Part shown: positions 16,092 through 24,422 of the stretch, piece after piece | Numbering within the stretch: position 1 is the stretch's first letter | How the letters are laid out: each line of letters starts with the position of its first letter | Source: an uncultured Prevotellaceae bacterium | GTDB taxonomy: Bacteria > Bacteroidota > Bacteroidia > Bacteroidales > Bacteroidaceae | Length of the DNA: 64,000 nucleotides | Assembly: GCA_902761605.1 (NCBI GenBank) | Contig: CACWLC010000014.1 | Location: 1-64,000 of the forward strand | Direction of reading: 5' to 3' | Position numbers and translations under genes: made by a program | Notes under the pieces: generated by a model | Told to the model about the DNA's origin: nothing | The model's database searches: none | What the model saw: the letters and a program-made list of their open reading frames with translations, nothing else

Positions 16092-17750
16092 ATGGATAAA
16101 ATTAAGATATATGTACGCAACAACGGCAAGACTGTTAAAGTGCCCTTAGGCAGCAATCTTGAAGAAGTGTATAAACTGTCAGGGCTACAGATGGAGCATG
16201 GTCCCGTCTCCGCCCACGTCAACAACAAGGTAGAAGGAATGCACTATCGGGCCTACAAACAGAAGGAGGTGGAGTTTCTCGACATCACTTCATCCAGCGG
16301 TTCCAGAGCTTACACCCGAAGTCTGTTCTTCGTGCTTTGCAAAGCCGCCCATGACATCTTCACCCCATGCAAGGTGGCCATCGACATCCCTGTAAGCAAC
16401 GGTTATTATGTAAACCTGAACATCGGACGTCCCGTGACCCTGGATGATGCAGGAGCCATCCGTCGGCGTATGCAGGAGATTATCGATGCGGCACTGCCAA
16501 TACACCGCCACGAAACCACTACCGAGGAGGCCATACAACTATTCGACAGCCTGCACAACCGATCGAAAGTGAAACTGCTAAAGTCCACAGGAAGATTGTT
16601 TTCCACATATTACGACATCGACGGCTATGTAGACTACTACTATGGCTCCCTGCTCACCAATACCTCCCAGATATATCTCTTTGGAGTGGAGAAGTATTAC
16701 GATGGTCTGCTGCTTCGTCTGCCATCCCGTGAACATCCCAACGAGCTGGGTGAGATGACACATCAGGACAAGATGTTCGGTATATTCAAGGAGCACCACC
16801 AGTGGCAGGACATCCTAGGGCTGCGCACAATAGGCGACCTCAACGAAGTCATCAGTGAAGGACACTCCTCGATGCTCATCCAAATCAGCGAGGCCCTTCA
16901 AGAGAAAAAGATTGCCAAGATTGCCGATGAGATTGCCCAGAGGAAAGGCATCAAGCTCGTGCTCATCGCAGGACCATCTTCCAGCGGTAAGACTACGACA
17001 TGCAAACGTCTTAGTGTACAACTCGCCGTCAATGGTATCATGCCAGTAGGTATCTCGCTCGACGACTACTTCCTGGATCGTGACAAGACGCCTATTGACG
17101 AGAAGGGCGACTACGACTTCGAGAATTTGCACGCCCTGAACCTGCCCCTGCTGAACGAGCAGCTGACAGCACTCTTCCGCGGTGACGAGATCGAACTTCC
17201 ACGCTACGACTTCCCAACAGGCACGAGCCAGAAGAGCGGTAAGAAACTCCGCCTTCATGATAACGAGATCCTCGTGGTGGAAGGCATCCACGCCCTGAAT
17301 CCCGAACTGACGTCGCAGATTCCTGACGAACAGATCTTCCGCGTATATGCCTCAGCACTGACAACCATCCTGCTGGACAACCACAACTACATCCCCACGA
17401 CAGACAACCGTCTCTTGCGTCGTATCATTCGCGACAATAAGTATCGTGGTGTCAATGCACGTGAGACGATACGTCGTTGGCCTTCTGTACGTGCAGGAGA
17501 GAACAAGTGGATATTCCCATTCCAGGAGAATGCCGACGCCATGTTCAACTCTGCCATGCTCTTTGAGCTGGCCGTGATAAAGAGTCAAGCAGAGCCTCTG
17601 CTCGAACAAGTGCCAGAGAACTGTCCAGAGTATGCAGAAGCGTATCGTCTGCTTAAGTTCCTTAGGTATATCAAGCCGATACCCGAGACTCAGATACCAC
17701 CAACATCATTGTTGCGCGAGTTCTTAGGAGGAAGTTCTTTTGAATATTAA
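16092..17750 (+). CDS. Nucleoside (uridine-type) kinase with N-terminal TGS/ThrRS-like domains
   Basis: A 552-residue protein with three parts. A TGS-like ubiquitin fold forms residues about 1-65. A region like the threonyl-tRNA synthetase second domain, with HRHETTTEEA, lies around residue 137. A phosphoribulokinase/uridine kinase domain has P-loop AGPSSSGKTTTC (about 294-305) and DDYFLDRDKTP. Proteins of this architecture are widespread in Bacteroidota and Firmicutes and annotated as nucleoside kinases; the natural substrate is uncertain. It is monocistronic, ending at the hairpin at 17801. Confidence 0.88.
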   Translation: MDKIKIYVRNNGKTVKVPLGSNLEEVYKLSGLQMEHGPVSAHVNNKVEGMHYRAYKQKEVEFLDITSSSGSRAYTRSLFFVLCKAAHDIFTPCKVAIDIPVSNGYYVNLNIGRPVTLDDAGAIRRRMQEIIDAALPIHRHETTTEEAIQLFDSLHNRSKVKLLKSTGRLFSTYYDIDGYVDYYYGSLLTNTSQIYLFGVEKYYDGLLLRLPSREHPNELGEMTHQDKMFGIFKEHHQWQDILGLRTIGDLNEVISEGHSSMLIQISEALQEKKIAKIADEIAQRKGIKLVLIAGPSSSGKTTTCKRLSVQLAVNGIMPVGISLDDYFLDRDKTPIDEKGDYDFENLHALNLPLLNEQLTALFRGDEIELPRYDFPTGTSQKSGKKLRLHDNEILVVEGIHALNPELTSQIPDEQIFRVYASALTTILLDNHNYIPTTDNRLLRRIIRDNKYRGVNARETIRRWPSVRAGENKWIFPFQENADAMFNSAMLFELAVIKSQAEPLLEQVPENCPEYAEAYRLLKFLRYIKPIPETQIPPTSLLREFLGGSSFEY

Positions 17751-17800
17751 TAGAAGAAAAGTGCATATAATCCAGAATTGGCGCACAAAATTCAATAAAT

Positions 17801-17845
17801 ATGCATATTTGTTATCAGAAAAGAAGCAAATATGCATTTTTTTTT
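17801..17845 (+). terminator. Terminator of the nucleoside kinase
   Basis: An 11-bp stem, ATGCATATTTG (17801-17811) with CAAATATGCAT (17827-17837), encloses a 15-base loop and is followed by eight T residues. The stem is AT-rich but the T-run is strong. Confidence 0.75.
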
Positions 17846-17852
17846 GTTTTCT

Positions 17853-17884
17853 TTTGGATATATGAGTAAAATTGAATAATTTTG
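17853..17884 (+). promoter_or_regulatory. korAB promoter
   Basis: TTTG (17853-17856), a 20-base spacer and TAATTTTG (17877-17884) fit the Bacteroidota consensus. The start codon of korA follows 40 bases later. Confidence 0.8.
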
Positions 17885-17923
17885 CAGCCAATTTAGAAAA
17901 AGTTAGTAATAAACTAAATAATT

Positions 17924-19771
17924 ATGGCAGAAAAATTGGAAGTGAAGGAGTTGGACCAGGTAGTTGTCCGCTTCTCAGGTGATTCCGGTGACGGTATGCA
18001 GCTTGCTGGAAACATCTTCTCTACGGTTAGTGCCACCGTTGGTAACGGCATCTCTACATTCCCTGACTATCCCGCTGACATCCGTGCCCCGCAAGGATCG
18101 CTGACAGGTGTTTCCGGATTCCAGGTTCACATTGGAGCTGGTAAGGTTTACACCCCCGGTGACAAGTGCGATGTACTGGTAGCAATGAATGCAGCAGCAC
18201 TGAAGACCCAGTATCGTTATGCAAAGGCAGGTGCAACTATCATTATAGACACAGACTCTTTTGGACCAAAGGATCTGGAGAAGGCTCAATTCAAGACAGA
18301 AGACTATCTCGGAGAGATGGGCATCGACCCTGATCGTGTTATCCAGTGCCCTCTTACCACAATGGTTAAGGATTGTCTTGCAGACTCTGGCATGGACATG
18401 AAAGCCATGATGAAGTGTCGTAACATGTTCGCCCTGGGACTGGTGTGCTGGATCTTCGATCGTGATCTGAACCTCGTAGCAAACTTCTTGAAAGAGAAAT
18501 TCGCCAAGAAGCCTGCCATTGCAGAAGCAAACATCAAGGTTATCCAGGCTGGTTATGATTACGGACATAACACCCATTCCTCTACAGTAAACGTATATCG
18601 TGTAGAGTCTAAGGAGAAAGAGCCCGGACGCTATATGGACATCACAGGCAATAAGGCCACAGCCTATGGATTCATTGCTGCCGCAGAGAAAGCCGGACTG
18701 AAGCTATATCTTGGTTCTTACCCCATCACTCCTGCTACCGATGTACTTCATGAACTCTCTAAGCACAAGTCATGCGGTGTCATCACAGTTCAATGTGAGG
18801 ATGAGATCAGCGGTTGTGCTTCTGCACTCGGTGCCTCTTTTGCAGGTGCCCTGGGTGTAACATCAACTTCCGGTCCTGGCATCTGCCTTAAGTCTGAGGC
18901 CATGAACCTTGCAGTAATCATGGAGTTGCCACTCGTTGTACTCGACGTACAGCGTGGCGGTCCTGCTACCGGTCTGCCAACAAAGTCAGAGCAGACAGAC
19001 CTGCTGCAGGCACTCTTCGGACGTAATGGTGAGAGCCCGATGCCAGTGATGGCAGCAACAAGTCCTACAGACTGTTTCGATGCCGCTTATCAGGCTTGTA
19101 AGATCGCACTTGAGCACATGACTCCAGTGGTACTTCTTACCGATGCCTTTGTAGCCAACGGCTCTGGAGCATTCAAACTGCCAGAGATTGCGAAGCTTGA
19201 TCCAATCAACCCTCCATATGTACCAGAGGAACTGAAGGGCAAGTGGACACCATATATGCGTGCTGAGAACGGCACACGTTATTGGGCTGTTCCTGGTCGT
19301 GAGGGCTTTACACATATTCTTGGAGGACTGGAGAAAGACAACCAGACAGGTGCTATCTCTACCAATCCTGAGAATCACGACCTGATGACCCGTCTGCGTC
19401 AGCAGAAGATTGCAAACATTCAGGTTCCCGATCTCGAAGTTGAGGGCGACGTACAGGATGCAGACCTCCTCATCGTAGGTTTCGGCTCTACATATGGTCA
19501 TCTGCGTGCAGCTATGGATGAGCTTCGTCAGAAGGGCTATAAGGTAGCTCAGACACATTTTAAGTATCTTAACCCACTGCCAAAGAACACCGCCGAGGTA
19601 CTCACAAAATACAAGAAGGTTGTTGTTGCCGAGCAGAATATGGGTCAGCTGGCAGGTTACCTGCGCATGAAGGTCGACAACTTCGTTCCTGCACAGTTCA
19701 ATCAGGTAAAGGGTCAGCCATTCGTGGTAGAAGAGTTAGTCAACGCATTCGAAGACATTATAAAGAAGTAA
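17924..19771 (+). CDS. korA: 2-oxoacid:ferredoxin oxidoreductase, fused gamma-alpha subunit
   Basis: With KorB this oxidises a 2-oxoacid, most likely 2-oxoglutarate, to the acyl-CoA using TPP and ferredoxin, or runs the reductive direction. At 615 residues it fuses a gamma-type domain (1-195, opening FSGDSGDGMQLAGNIF) to the alpha domain (about 225-615, with GSYPITPATDVLHELSK and TSTSGPGICLKSEA). No Fe-S cysteine cluster is obvious, as expected. It is separated from korB by four bases. Substrate choice is inferred from family usage. Confidence 0.92.
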   Translation: MAEKLEVKELDQVVVRFSGDSGDGMQLAGNIFSTVSATVGNGISTFPDYPADIRAPQGSLTGVSGFQVHIGAGKVYTPGDKCDVLVAMNAAALKTQYRYAKAGATIIIDTDSFGPKDLEKAQFKTEDYLGEMGIDPDRVIQCPLTTMVKDCLADSGMDMKAMMKCRNMFALGLVCWIFDRDLNLVANFLKEKFAKKPAIAEANIKVIQAGYDYGHNTHSSTVNVYRVESKEKEPGRYMDITGNKATAYGFIAAAEKAGLKLYLGSYPITPATDVLHELSKHKSCGVITVQCEDEISGCASALGASFAGALGVTSTSGPGICLKSEAMNLAVIMELPLVVLDVQRGGPATGLPTKSEQTDLLQALFGRNGESPMPVMAATSPTDCFDAAYQACKIALEHMTPVVLLTDAFVANGSGAFKLPEIAKLDPINPPYVPEELKGKWTPYMRAENGTRYWAVPGREGFTHILGGLEKDNQTGAISTNPENHDLMTRLRQQKIANIQVPDLEVEGDVQDADLLIVGFGSTYGHLRAAMDELRQKGYKVAQTHFKYLNPLPKNTAEVLTKYKKVVVAEQNMGQLAGYLRMKVDNFVPAQFNQVKGQPFVVEELVNAFEDIIKK

Positions 19772-19775
19772 TATT

Positions 19776-20780
19776 ATGAGTTATACAGCACAAGATTTTA
19801 AGAAAGGCCAGCCCCGTTGGTGCCCTGGTTGTGGCGACCATTTCTTCCTGGCTTCACTCCATAAGGCTATGGCCGAGATTGGCGTAGCTCCAGAGAATAT
19901 CGCAGTAATAAGTGGTATCGGATGTTCCAGCCGTCTGCCTCACTATATGGCAACATACGGCATGAACACCATCCACGGACGTGCAGCAGCTATCGCTACC
20001 GGTGCCAAGGTAGCAAATCCTAAACTTGCAGTATGGCAGGTATCAGGCGATGGTGACGGTCTGGCTATCGGTGGTAACCATTTCATCCACGCCAACCGTC
20101 GTAATATCGACCTTAACATGATTCTTCTGAACAACCGTATCTACGGTCTTACAAAGGGTCAGTACTCTCCCACCTCACCTCGTGGATTTGTATCTAAGTC
20201 ATCACCCTATGGTACTGTAGAAGATCCTTTCCGTCCCGCAGAGCTCTGCTTTGGTGCCCGCGGACATTTCTTCGCACGTTGTGTAGCTACTGATGCCAAA
20301 GGTACTGTTGAGGTGCTGAAGGCAGCCTACGAGCATAAGGGTGCAAGTGTTACTGAGGTACTGCAGAACTGTGTAATCTTCAACGATCACTGTCATGACA
20401 TAGTTTACAACAATGAAGGTCGTAAGAAGAATGCCATCTACGTTAAGCACGGTGAGAAACTCGTCTTCGGTGAAAACAATGAGTTCGGACTTGTACAGCA
20501 GGGTTTTGGTCTGAAGGTTGTAGAAATCGGTAAGGACGGCTATACAATAGACGACATACTTGTTCACGATGCAAAATGCGTGGACAACACGCTGCAGCTG
20601 AAGCTCGCCATGATGACTCCAGAGGATGGATTCCCCATAGCCCTCGGTGTTATCCGCGATGTTGATGCTCCCACCTACAACGATGCTGTCTATGCACAGC
20701 TTGAAGAGGTTTCTGGCATGAAGAAGTATCATAACTTCACAGAACTTCTTGAGACAAATGACATTTGGACAGTAAAATAA
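19776..20780 (+). CDS. korB: 2-oxoacid:ferredoxin oxidoreductase, beta subunit
   Basis: The TPP-binding subunit, 334 residues. It shows the CPGCGDHFFL cysteine motif (16-25) and ISGIGCSSRLPHYM that bind the Fe-S cluster. The TPP/Mg signature GDGDGLAIGGNHFIHANRR with NNRIYGLTKGQYSPTS lies in the middle. Neighbouring korA supplies the other domains. A strong bidirectional terminator follows at 20798. Confidence 0.93.
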   Translation: MSYTAQDFKKGQPRWCPGCGDHFFLASLHKAMAEIGVAPENIAVISGIGCSSRLPHYMATYGMNTIHGRAAAIATGAKVANPKLAVWQVSGDGDGLAIGGNHFIHANRRNIDLNMILLNNRIYGLTKGQYSPTSPRGFVSKSSPYGTVEDPFRPAELCFGARGHFFARCVATDAKGTVEVLKAAYEHKGASVTEVLQNCVIFNDHCHDIVYNNEGRKKNAIYVKHGEKLVFGENNEFGLVQQGFGLKVVEIGKDGYTIDDILVHDAKCVDNTLQLKLAMMTPEDGFPIALGVIRDVDAPTYNDAVYAQLEEVSGMKKYHNFTELLETNDIWTVK

Positions 20781-20797
20781 GCAACCGTTTTAAAGTG

Positions 20798-20845
20798 AAT
20801 AACAAAAATCCCCTGGTTCACGAGAATCAGGGGATTTTTGTTATT
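20798..20845. terminator. Bidirectional terminator between korB and the phosphatase gene
   Basis: An 18-bp stem, from AATAACAAAAATCCCCTG (20798-20815) with CAGGGGATTTTTGTTATT (20828-20845), and a 12-base loop. It serves convergent genes and overlaps the stop codon of the leftward phosphatase. Confidence 0.93.
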
Positions 20846-22151
20846 CTTTGTAAGCATCAATTTTCTTAAGATAATAATCCTTGAAATCCTTCCAATGATA
20901 ATACGGAGCACAATCAGTTTTTATTGGCAAACTGGCCTCAACCTCATTTAGCAGCACTTTAAACAGCACGTCCTGATCTTTTATATCTCTTCGGTAGAAC
21001 ACAAACTGGATATTCGAGCCCATAGGGAATACACTTGAACACCACCAGCCATTTTCCTCAAGATCCTCAAACTTGTCTGTCTCAAAATCGAAGCCATTGA
21101 CACCAAGCAGACATACCAATGGCAACAGACATGTCTCATGTCCATATCTCAACTGTGCTCCTGGGCTCACAAGTTTAAAGCAACTATCGGCATCAGCAAT
21201 AATCTGACGTAAAAGGTATCGTTGTGAATAGGGTTGTTTCCCGCCATTCACCTTATATGCCCCACACTGGATGTACCAAAGGGCATTGTCTATCTGCCAC
21301 ATACGGTACAGTTCTTCTGTAAGGAAGAGATCCTGCAGATAAGTATCCTTATAGCGATCCGTATTCTGCTGGAATAATCCCATTTTCATCAAGTAATAGT
21401 TGAAGTAGTCTTCATCCACTATTTCCTTGACAAGGTCAGGATTCTTGAAGATTATCTCCATCAGACGAGTGTTAACCAACAATCCTGAAGTATATTTGTC
21501 ATAGGCTTTCCTTGCCTCCGTAGTCATATATTTGCGCAGCTTAGGATCTTGATAGTTCATATACCACATAGTACGCTTTGAAGCATCCATGGTAATATCA
21601 AGATCCGGATTGATCCGGAACATCTCAATCATTGCCGCACCCATGGATTCAATACATCTCGGTACTACAGTACTGATAGCCTTCACTCTCGCACCTTTGC
21701 AGAAAATCTCAGGGAAATGCTCAATCATCCTACGAGCTATATTGCGATGTTGTTTTCTTCCATAGTTCGTCAACTCTCCCCAACGTCTTTCCGTGTCTGC
21801 CATTATCAAACGCATCTCTTCCAGCACACGTCTACCCGTTGGAGTAAGTTCATCCACACTGTCTGCATGATTCATCATCGTATACGGGATATCATATCCG
21901 CTACGGCTACTTATATATCTTGAGCCGTGACGCCCGTAGTGGGACAGATAGAACGGTTTCTTACCTTCTGGAGCAGGAGTCAACTCTGTCACAATGGAAT
22001 CAGGATAGGTATTATAATTGCACGATGCGTACTGAGGTTTCTCCCTGATAAGATCCATCACCGTCTGGGCCTGAGATACCACAAGAGAGAAGTGGGAAAC
22101 AAATAATACCACCAATCCTCTCACAAATAATAATATCTTATCGTTATTCAT
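20841..22151 (-). CDS. Histidine acid phosphatase (phytase-like), catalytically complete
   Basis: A secreted or periplasmic phosphatase of 436 residues with a signal peptide (LLFVRGLVVLFVSHFSLVVSQAQ). The branch-2 histidine phosphatase motif is intact as HYGRHGSRY (71-79), whose RHGxR supplies the phospho-histidine nucleophile. RYGHETCLLP farther on supplies the second His-Glu motif. The ATG at 22151 lies 8 bases inside the end of the upstream paralog, so translation is likely coupled. The substrate (phytate, sugar phosphate or other monoester) cannot be told from sequence. Confidence 0.88.
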   Translation of the reverse strand: MNNDKILLFVRGLVVLFVSHFSLVVSQAQTVMDLIREKPQYASCNYNTYPDSIVTELTPAPEGKKPFYLSHYGRHGSRYISSRSGYDIPYTMMNHADSVDELTPTGRRVLEEMRLIMADTERRWGELTNYGRKQHRNIARRMIEHFPEIFCKGARVKAISTVVPRCIESMGAAMIEMFRINPDLDITMDASKRTMWYMNYQDPKLRKYMTTEARKAYDKYTSGLLVNTRLMEIIFKNPDLVKEIVDEDYFNYYLMKMGLFQQNTDRYKDTYLQDLFLTEELYRMWQIDNALWYIQCGAYKVNGGKQPYSQRYLLRQIIADADSCFKLVSPGAQLRYGHETCLLPLVCLLGVNGFDFETDKFEDLEENGWWCSSVFPMGSNIQFVFYRRDIKDQDVLFKVLLNEVEASLPIKTDCAPYYHWKDFKDYYLKKIDAYKE

Positions 22152-23478
22152 TACTTCTTGTCGTTTTATTCGTTTCATTGAATCTCTCGCTCTCGTAACG
22201 GTACAGCTTTCGTAAATAATAGCGCTTAACATCGTTCCAACGATAATATGGTGCACAATCAGTTTTCATGGGCAGACGTGCCTCCCTACCGTTTAGCAAT
22301 ACCTTAACAAGTATATTTGGATCGTCTTTGTGCTTACGATAGTAAATCATCACTATACTGCCTCCCAATGGTGCTATCTTATAGTCTGCCCAGCCATGAT
22401 GTTCAAGAGAATCTAGATTTTCCGTCTCAAGTCCACAGTTATTAAGTTCCATCAGACAAGCAAGCCCCATTATCACCCTCTCGTTAGTATAACGTATATG
22501 AGCCACTGGATTATTCCGTTTCAACATACTGTCTCCCATATGTATCATGTTTCTGAGGACGCCCCTCTGGAGGAAAGGCTGACGAGCACCATTAAGCTTG
22601 AATGCTCCATAGTTGATATAGTTCCATGCATTATTTTTCCTCCAATGACGATGTATCTCCTCGGGCGTGAAGAGATCATAGAGTGTGATTCTACCTGCCA
22701 ATTCTGTATGCTGTATACTCCCAGCAAGTCTGAAGAGATGCTGGCTTAAGATATAAGGATCGACATTGATCGTTACATAATTCTGATCATTGAAGAGCGA
22801 CTCCATCAGACGTATCTCATCTGTGTTCAGAGCAGCAAATCTTTTGTATCGCTCCATTGTCAGTGTGTCAATGCGGTCGTCTGTCAGATCTTTGTCCTGC
22901 GGATTCATAAAAGACTGTTCTCCATGCGACACTCTTGTTCCAACAGTCTGTGGTCCGAACATCTTCGACAGCTGGGCTGCCGACTCCACCATAGTCAGGA
23001 TGCTACGGTTCTGCACTACACTTCTTGCACTATAATATCCGTTTTTCGTAAAGGCCTCGGGAAATCGCTCTACCATTAACTTCATAGCCCCGCGACTTTG
23101 AGCCATACCCTTTATTGTCAGTTCACCTGTACGATTATGGGCATCATCATGAACGATGACAAGTTGTCGCAGTACATCCTTCCCCAACTTTGTAAGCTTA
23201 CCCAGACTATCGGCTTTCATAAATACAGCCAACGGATCATTGTAGTATTCTCCCTTTTCGAGATAGTACGATGAGGGGCATGCATAATGGTTAATATAAA
23301 AAGGCTTCATTCCTGCAGGTGCCGGCGTATCATGTTCCGTCTTTATCGCTGGTAATGAATAGTATGTCCCTGCAGAACGGTTTACATCGGCTTTCAGCTC
23401 TTTAACCACATTCTGGGCCTTAACCCCAAGTCCTGCCAAAATAATGGCAGAAAGCACTATAAATATCTTTCGATTCAT
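22144..23478 (-). CDS. Histidine-phosphatase paralog lacking catalytic residues (probable pseudo-enzyme)
   Basis: At 444 residues it aligns along its length with the downstream phosphatase, sharing for example KPFY-HY, ALWYIQCGAYK/AWNYINYGAFK and KTDCAPYY-W. It also has a signal peptide (MNRKIFIVLSAIILAGLGVKAQ). The catalytic RHGSR is replaced by ACPSS (66-70), and the GHE motif is replaced by TNE in HIRYTNERV. With both gone, phosphatase chemistry is unlikely, yet the frame is open and the promoter intact. It may bind a ligand or partner the active paralog. The start at 23478 agrees with the promoter at 23498. Confidence 0.85.
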   Translation of the reverse strand: MNRKIFIVLSAIILAGLGVKAQNVVKELKADVNRSAGTYYSLPAIKTEHDTPAPAGMKPFYINHYACPSSYYLEKGEYYNDPLAVFMKADSLGKLTKLGKDVLRQLVIVHDDAHNRTGELTIKGMAQSRGAMKLMVERFPEAFTKNGYYSARSVVQNRSILTMVESAAQLSKMFGPQTVGTRVSHGEQSFMNPQDKDLTDDRIDTLTMERYKRFAALNTDEIRLMESLFNDQNYVTINVDPYILSQHLFRLAGSIQHTELAGRITLYDLFTPEEIHRHWRKNNAWNYINYGAFKLNGARQPFLQRGVLRNMIHMGDSMLKRNNPVAHIRYTNERVIMGLACLMELNNCGLETENLDSLEHHGWADYKIAPLGGSIVMIYYRKHKDDPNILVKVLLNGREARLPMKTDCAPYYRWNDVKRYYLRKLYRYESERFNETNKTTRSNE

Positions 23479-23497
23479 CAAAAACCAGTATTTTTTG

Positions 23498-23529
23498 CAA
23501 AGATACAACTTTTCGTGCATATTCGCAAA
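23498..23529 (-). promoter_or_regulatory. Promoter of the phosphatase pair
   Basis: Minus strand TTTG (23526-23529), 20 bases, TATCTTTG (23498-23505). It lies downstream of the ATG at 23532, excluding that start. Confidence 0.8.
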
Positions 23530-23543
23530 CAATCATGCAAAAA

Positions 23544-23576
23544 AATAATCCCCCGACGTCACATCGGAGGATTATT
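23544..23576. terminator. hsp20 terminator hairpin
   Basis: AATAATCCCCCGA (23544-23556) pairs with TCGGAGGATTATT (23564-23576) with one mismatch. It lies downstream of leftward hsp20 and upstream of the phosphatase promoter. Confidence 0.65.
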
Positions 23577-23604
23577 AATTAACCCATAACGAAAAACCTA
23601 AAAC

Positions 23605-24030
23605 TTATGCAATATCAATCTGTCTTGAAACTTTAACCTTCTCTTCTACAATTTTAGGGAGATCCACTGTAAGTACCCCATTATCTACACGTGCAGAGAT
23701 ATCTTCCCTCTTTACGTCGTCTGGCAATATCAGGGTCTGTTCGAATTTCGAATAGCTGAACTCACGACGCAGATAGCGGGTGTTCTTATCCTCTTCCTTC
23801 TTCTCCTGTTTGTTCTCCATCTTTACGACAAGATTACCCTCATCGTTGATATGAACATTAAAATCCTCCTTTTTCATGCCCGGAGCAGCAAGTTCTACAG
23901 TGTAGGCCTTGTCACTTTCTTTCACATTGATAGCAGGAGCAGTGCAACTGGTCTTTGGCAGGAAATCTGGATCAAAAAAATCATTAAACACTGATGGCAT
24001 CCAATTGTTTGATCTCAATACTGGCATCAT
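23605..24030 (-). CDS. Hsp20/alpha-crystallin small heat-shock protein
   Basis: An ATP-independent cytoplasmic chaperone that holds unfolding proteins. Its 141 residues include the alpha-crystallin domain (about 35-130), with VELAAPGMKKEDFNVHI, the GVLTVDLPK motif, and a C-terminal tail without a clear IxI. A strong AGGAGG Shine-Dalgarno (minus strand, 24039-24044) sits 8 bases before the ATG. That is unusual in a phylum that mostly lacks SD sequences, and suggests high expression. Palindromes upstream may be stress operators. Confidence 0.93.
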   Translation of the reverse strand: MMPVLRSNNWMPSVFNDFFDPDFLPKTSCTAPAINVKESDKAYTVELAAPGMKKEDFNVHINDEGNLVVKMENKQEKKEEDKNTRYLRREFSYSKFEQTLILPDDVKREDISARVDNGVLTVDLPKIVEEKVKVSRQIDIA

Positions 24031-24038
24031 AATCTTTA

Positions 24039-24180
24039 CCTCCTAATTATACTTTAAATTGTTAATACTATTCGTTACGAACAAGGCTCTTAACGGGCGA
24101 TGTTCACATAGCATTAGGCAAGAAAGATGCCAGCGGGTTATTATATGTCAATATGACAGAAAGACCGGACATTTTGTCGG
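24039..24180 (-). promoter_or_regulatory. hsp20 ribosome site and candidate operators
   Basis: CCTCCT (24039-24044) is the complement of a perfect AGGAGG. Farther up, TGTCA-ATA-TGACA (24146-24158) is a 13-bp palindrome and CCGGACATTTTGTCGG (24165-24180) is a near-palindrome with the same half-site in the opposite order. No canonical -7 box was found with confidence. The rest of 24181-24422 holds the SLC13 promoter (TAATTTTG near 24376) and no gene. Confidence 0.5.
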
Positions 24181-24422
24181 AAGAAGAGGTAAAAACACTC
24201 TAACTATACAGTCAAAAAGCATAGCGCATAATATAATTAAGGAACGAGCGAACAATTGTCAACTCCACATATCAATCTTCACCCAAGCAATCTCTCTTAC
24301 TTCGTTTTTTGTGTATTTATGCACTCTTTATCCGAATATAATTAGACAGCAAGAGCCGCAGATTGAGATTAATGTAGTAATTTTGCAGGCGATTTTGAAA
24401 ATTAATTAATTCTACCAGCAGT

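Noticed and set aside
17975..18577. Minus-strand ORF of 200 residues opposite korA
   Set aside because: Shadow of korA; Cys/His-rich composition is a by-product of the coding strand.
22141..22256. 7-bp repeat between the two phosphatase genes
   Set aside because: The NETNKTTRSNE-coding tail looks repetitive but units do not keep a 7-base register.
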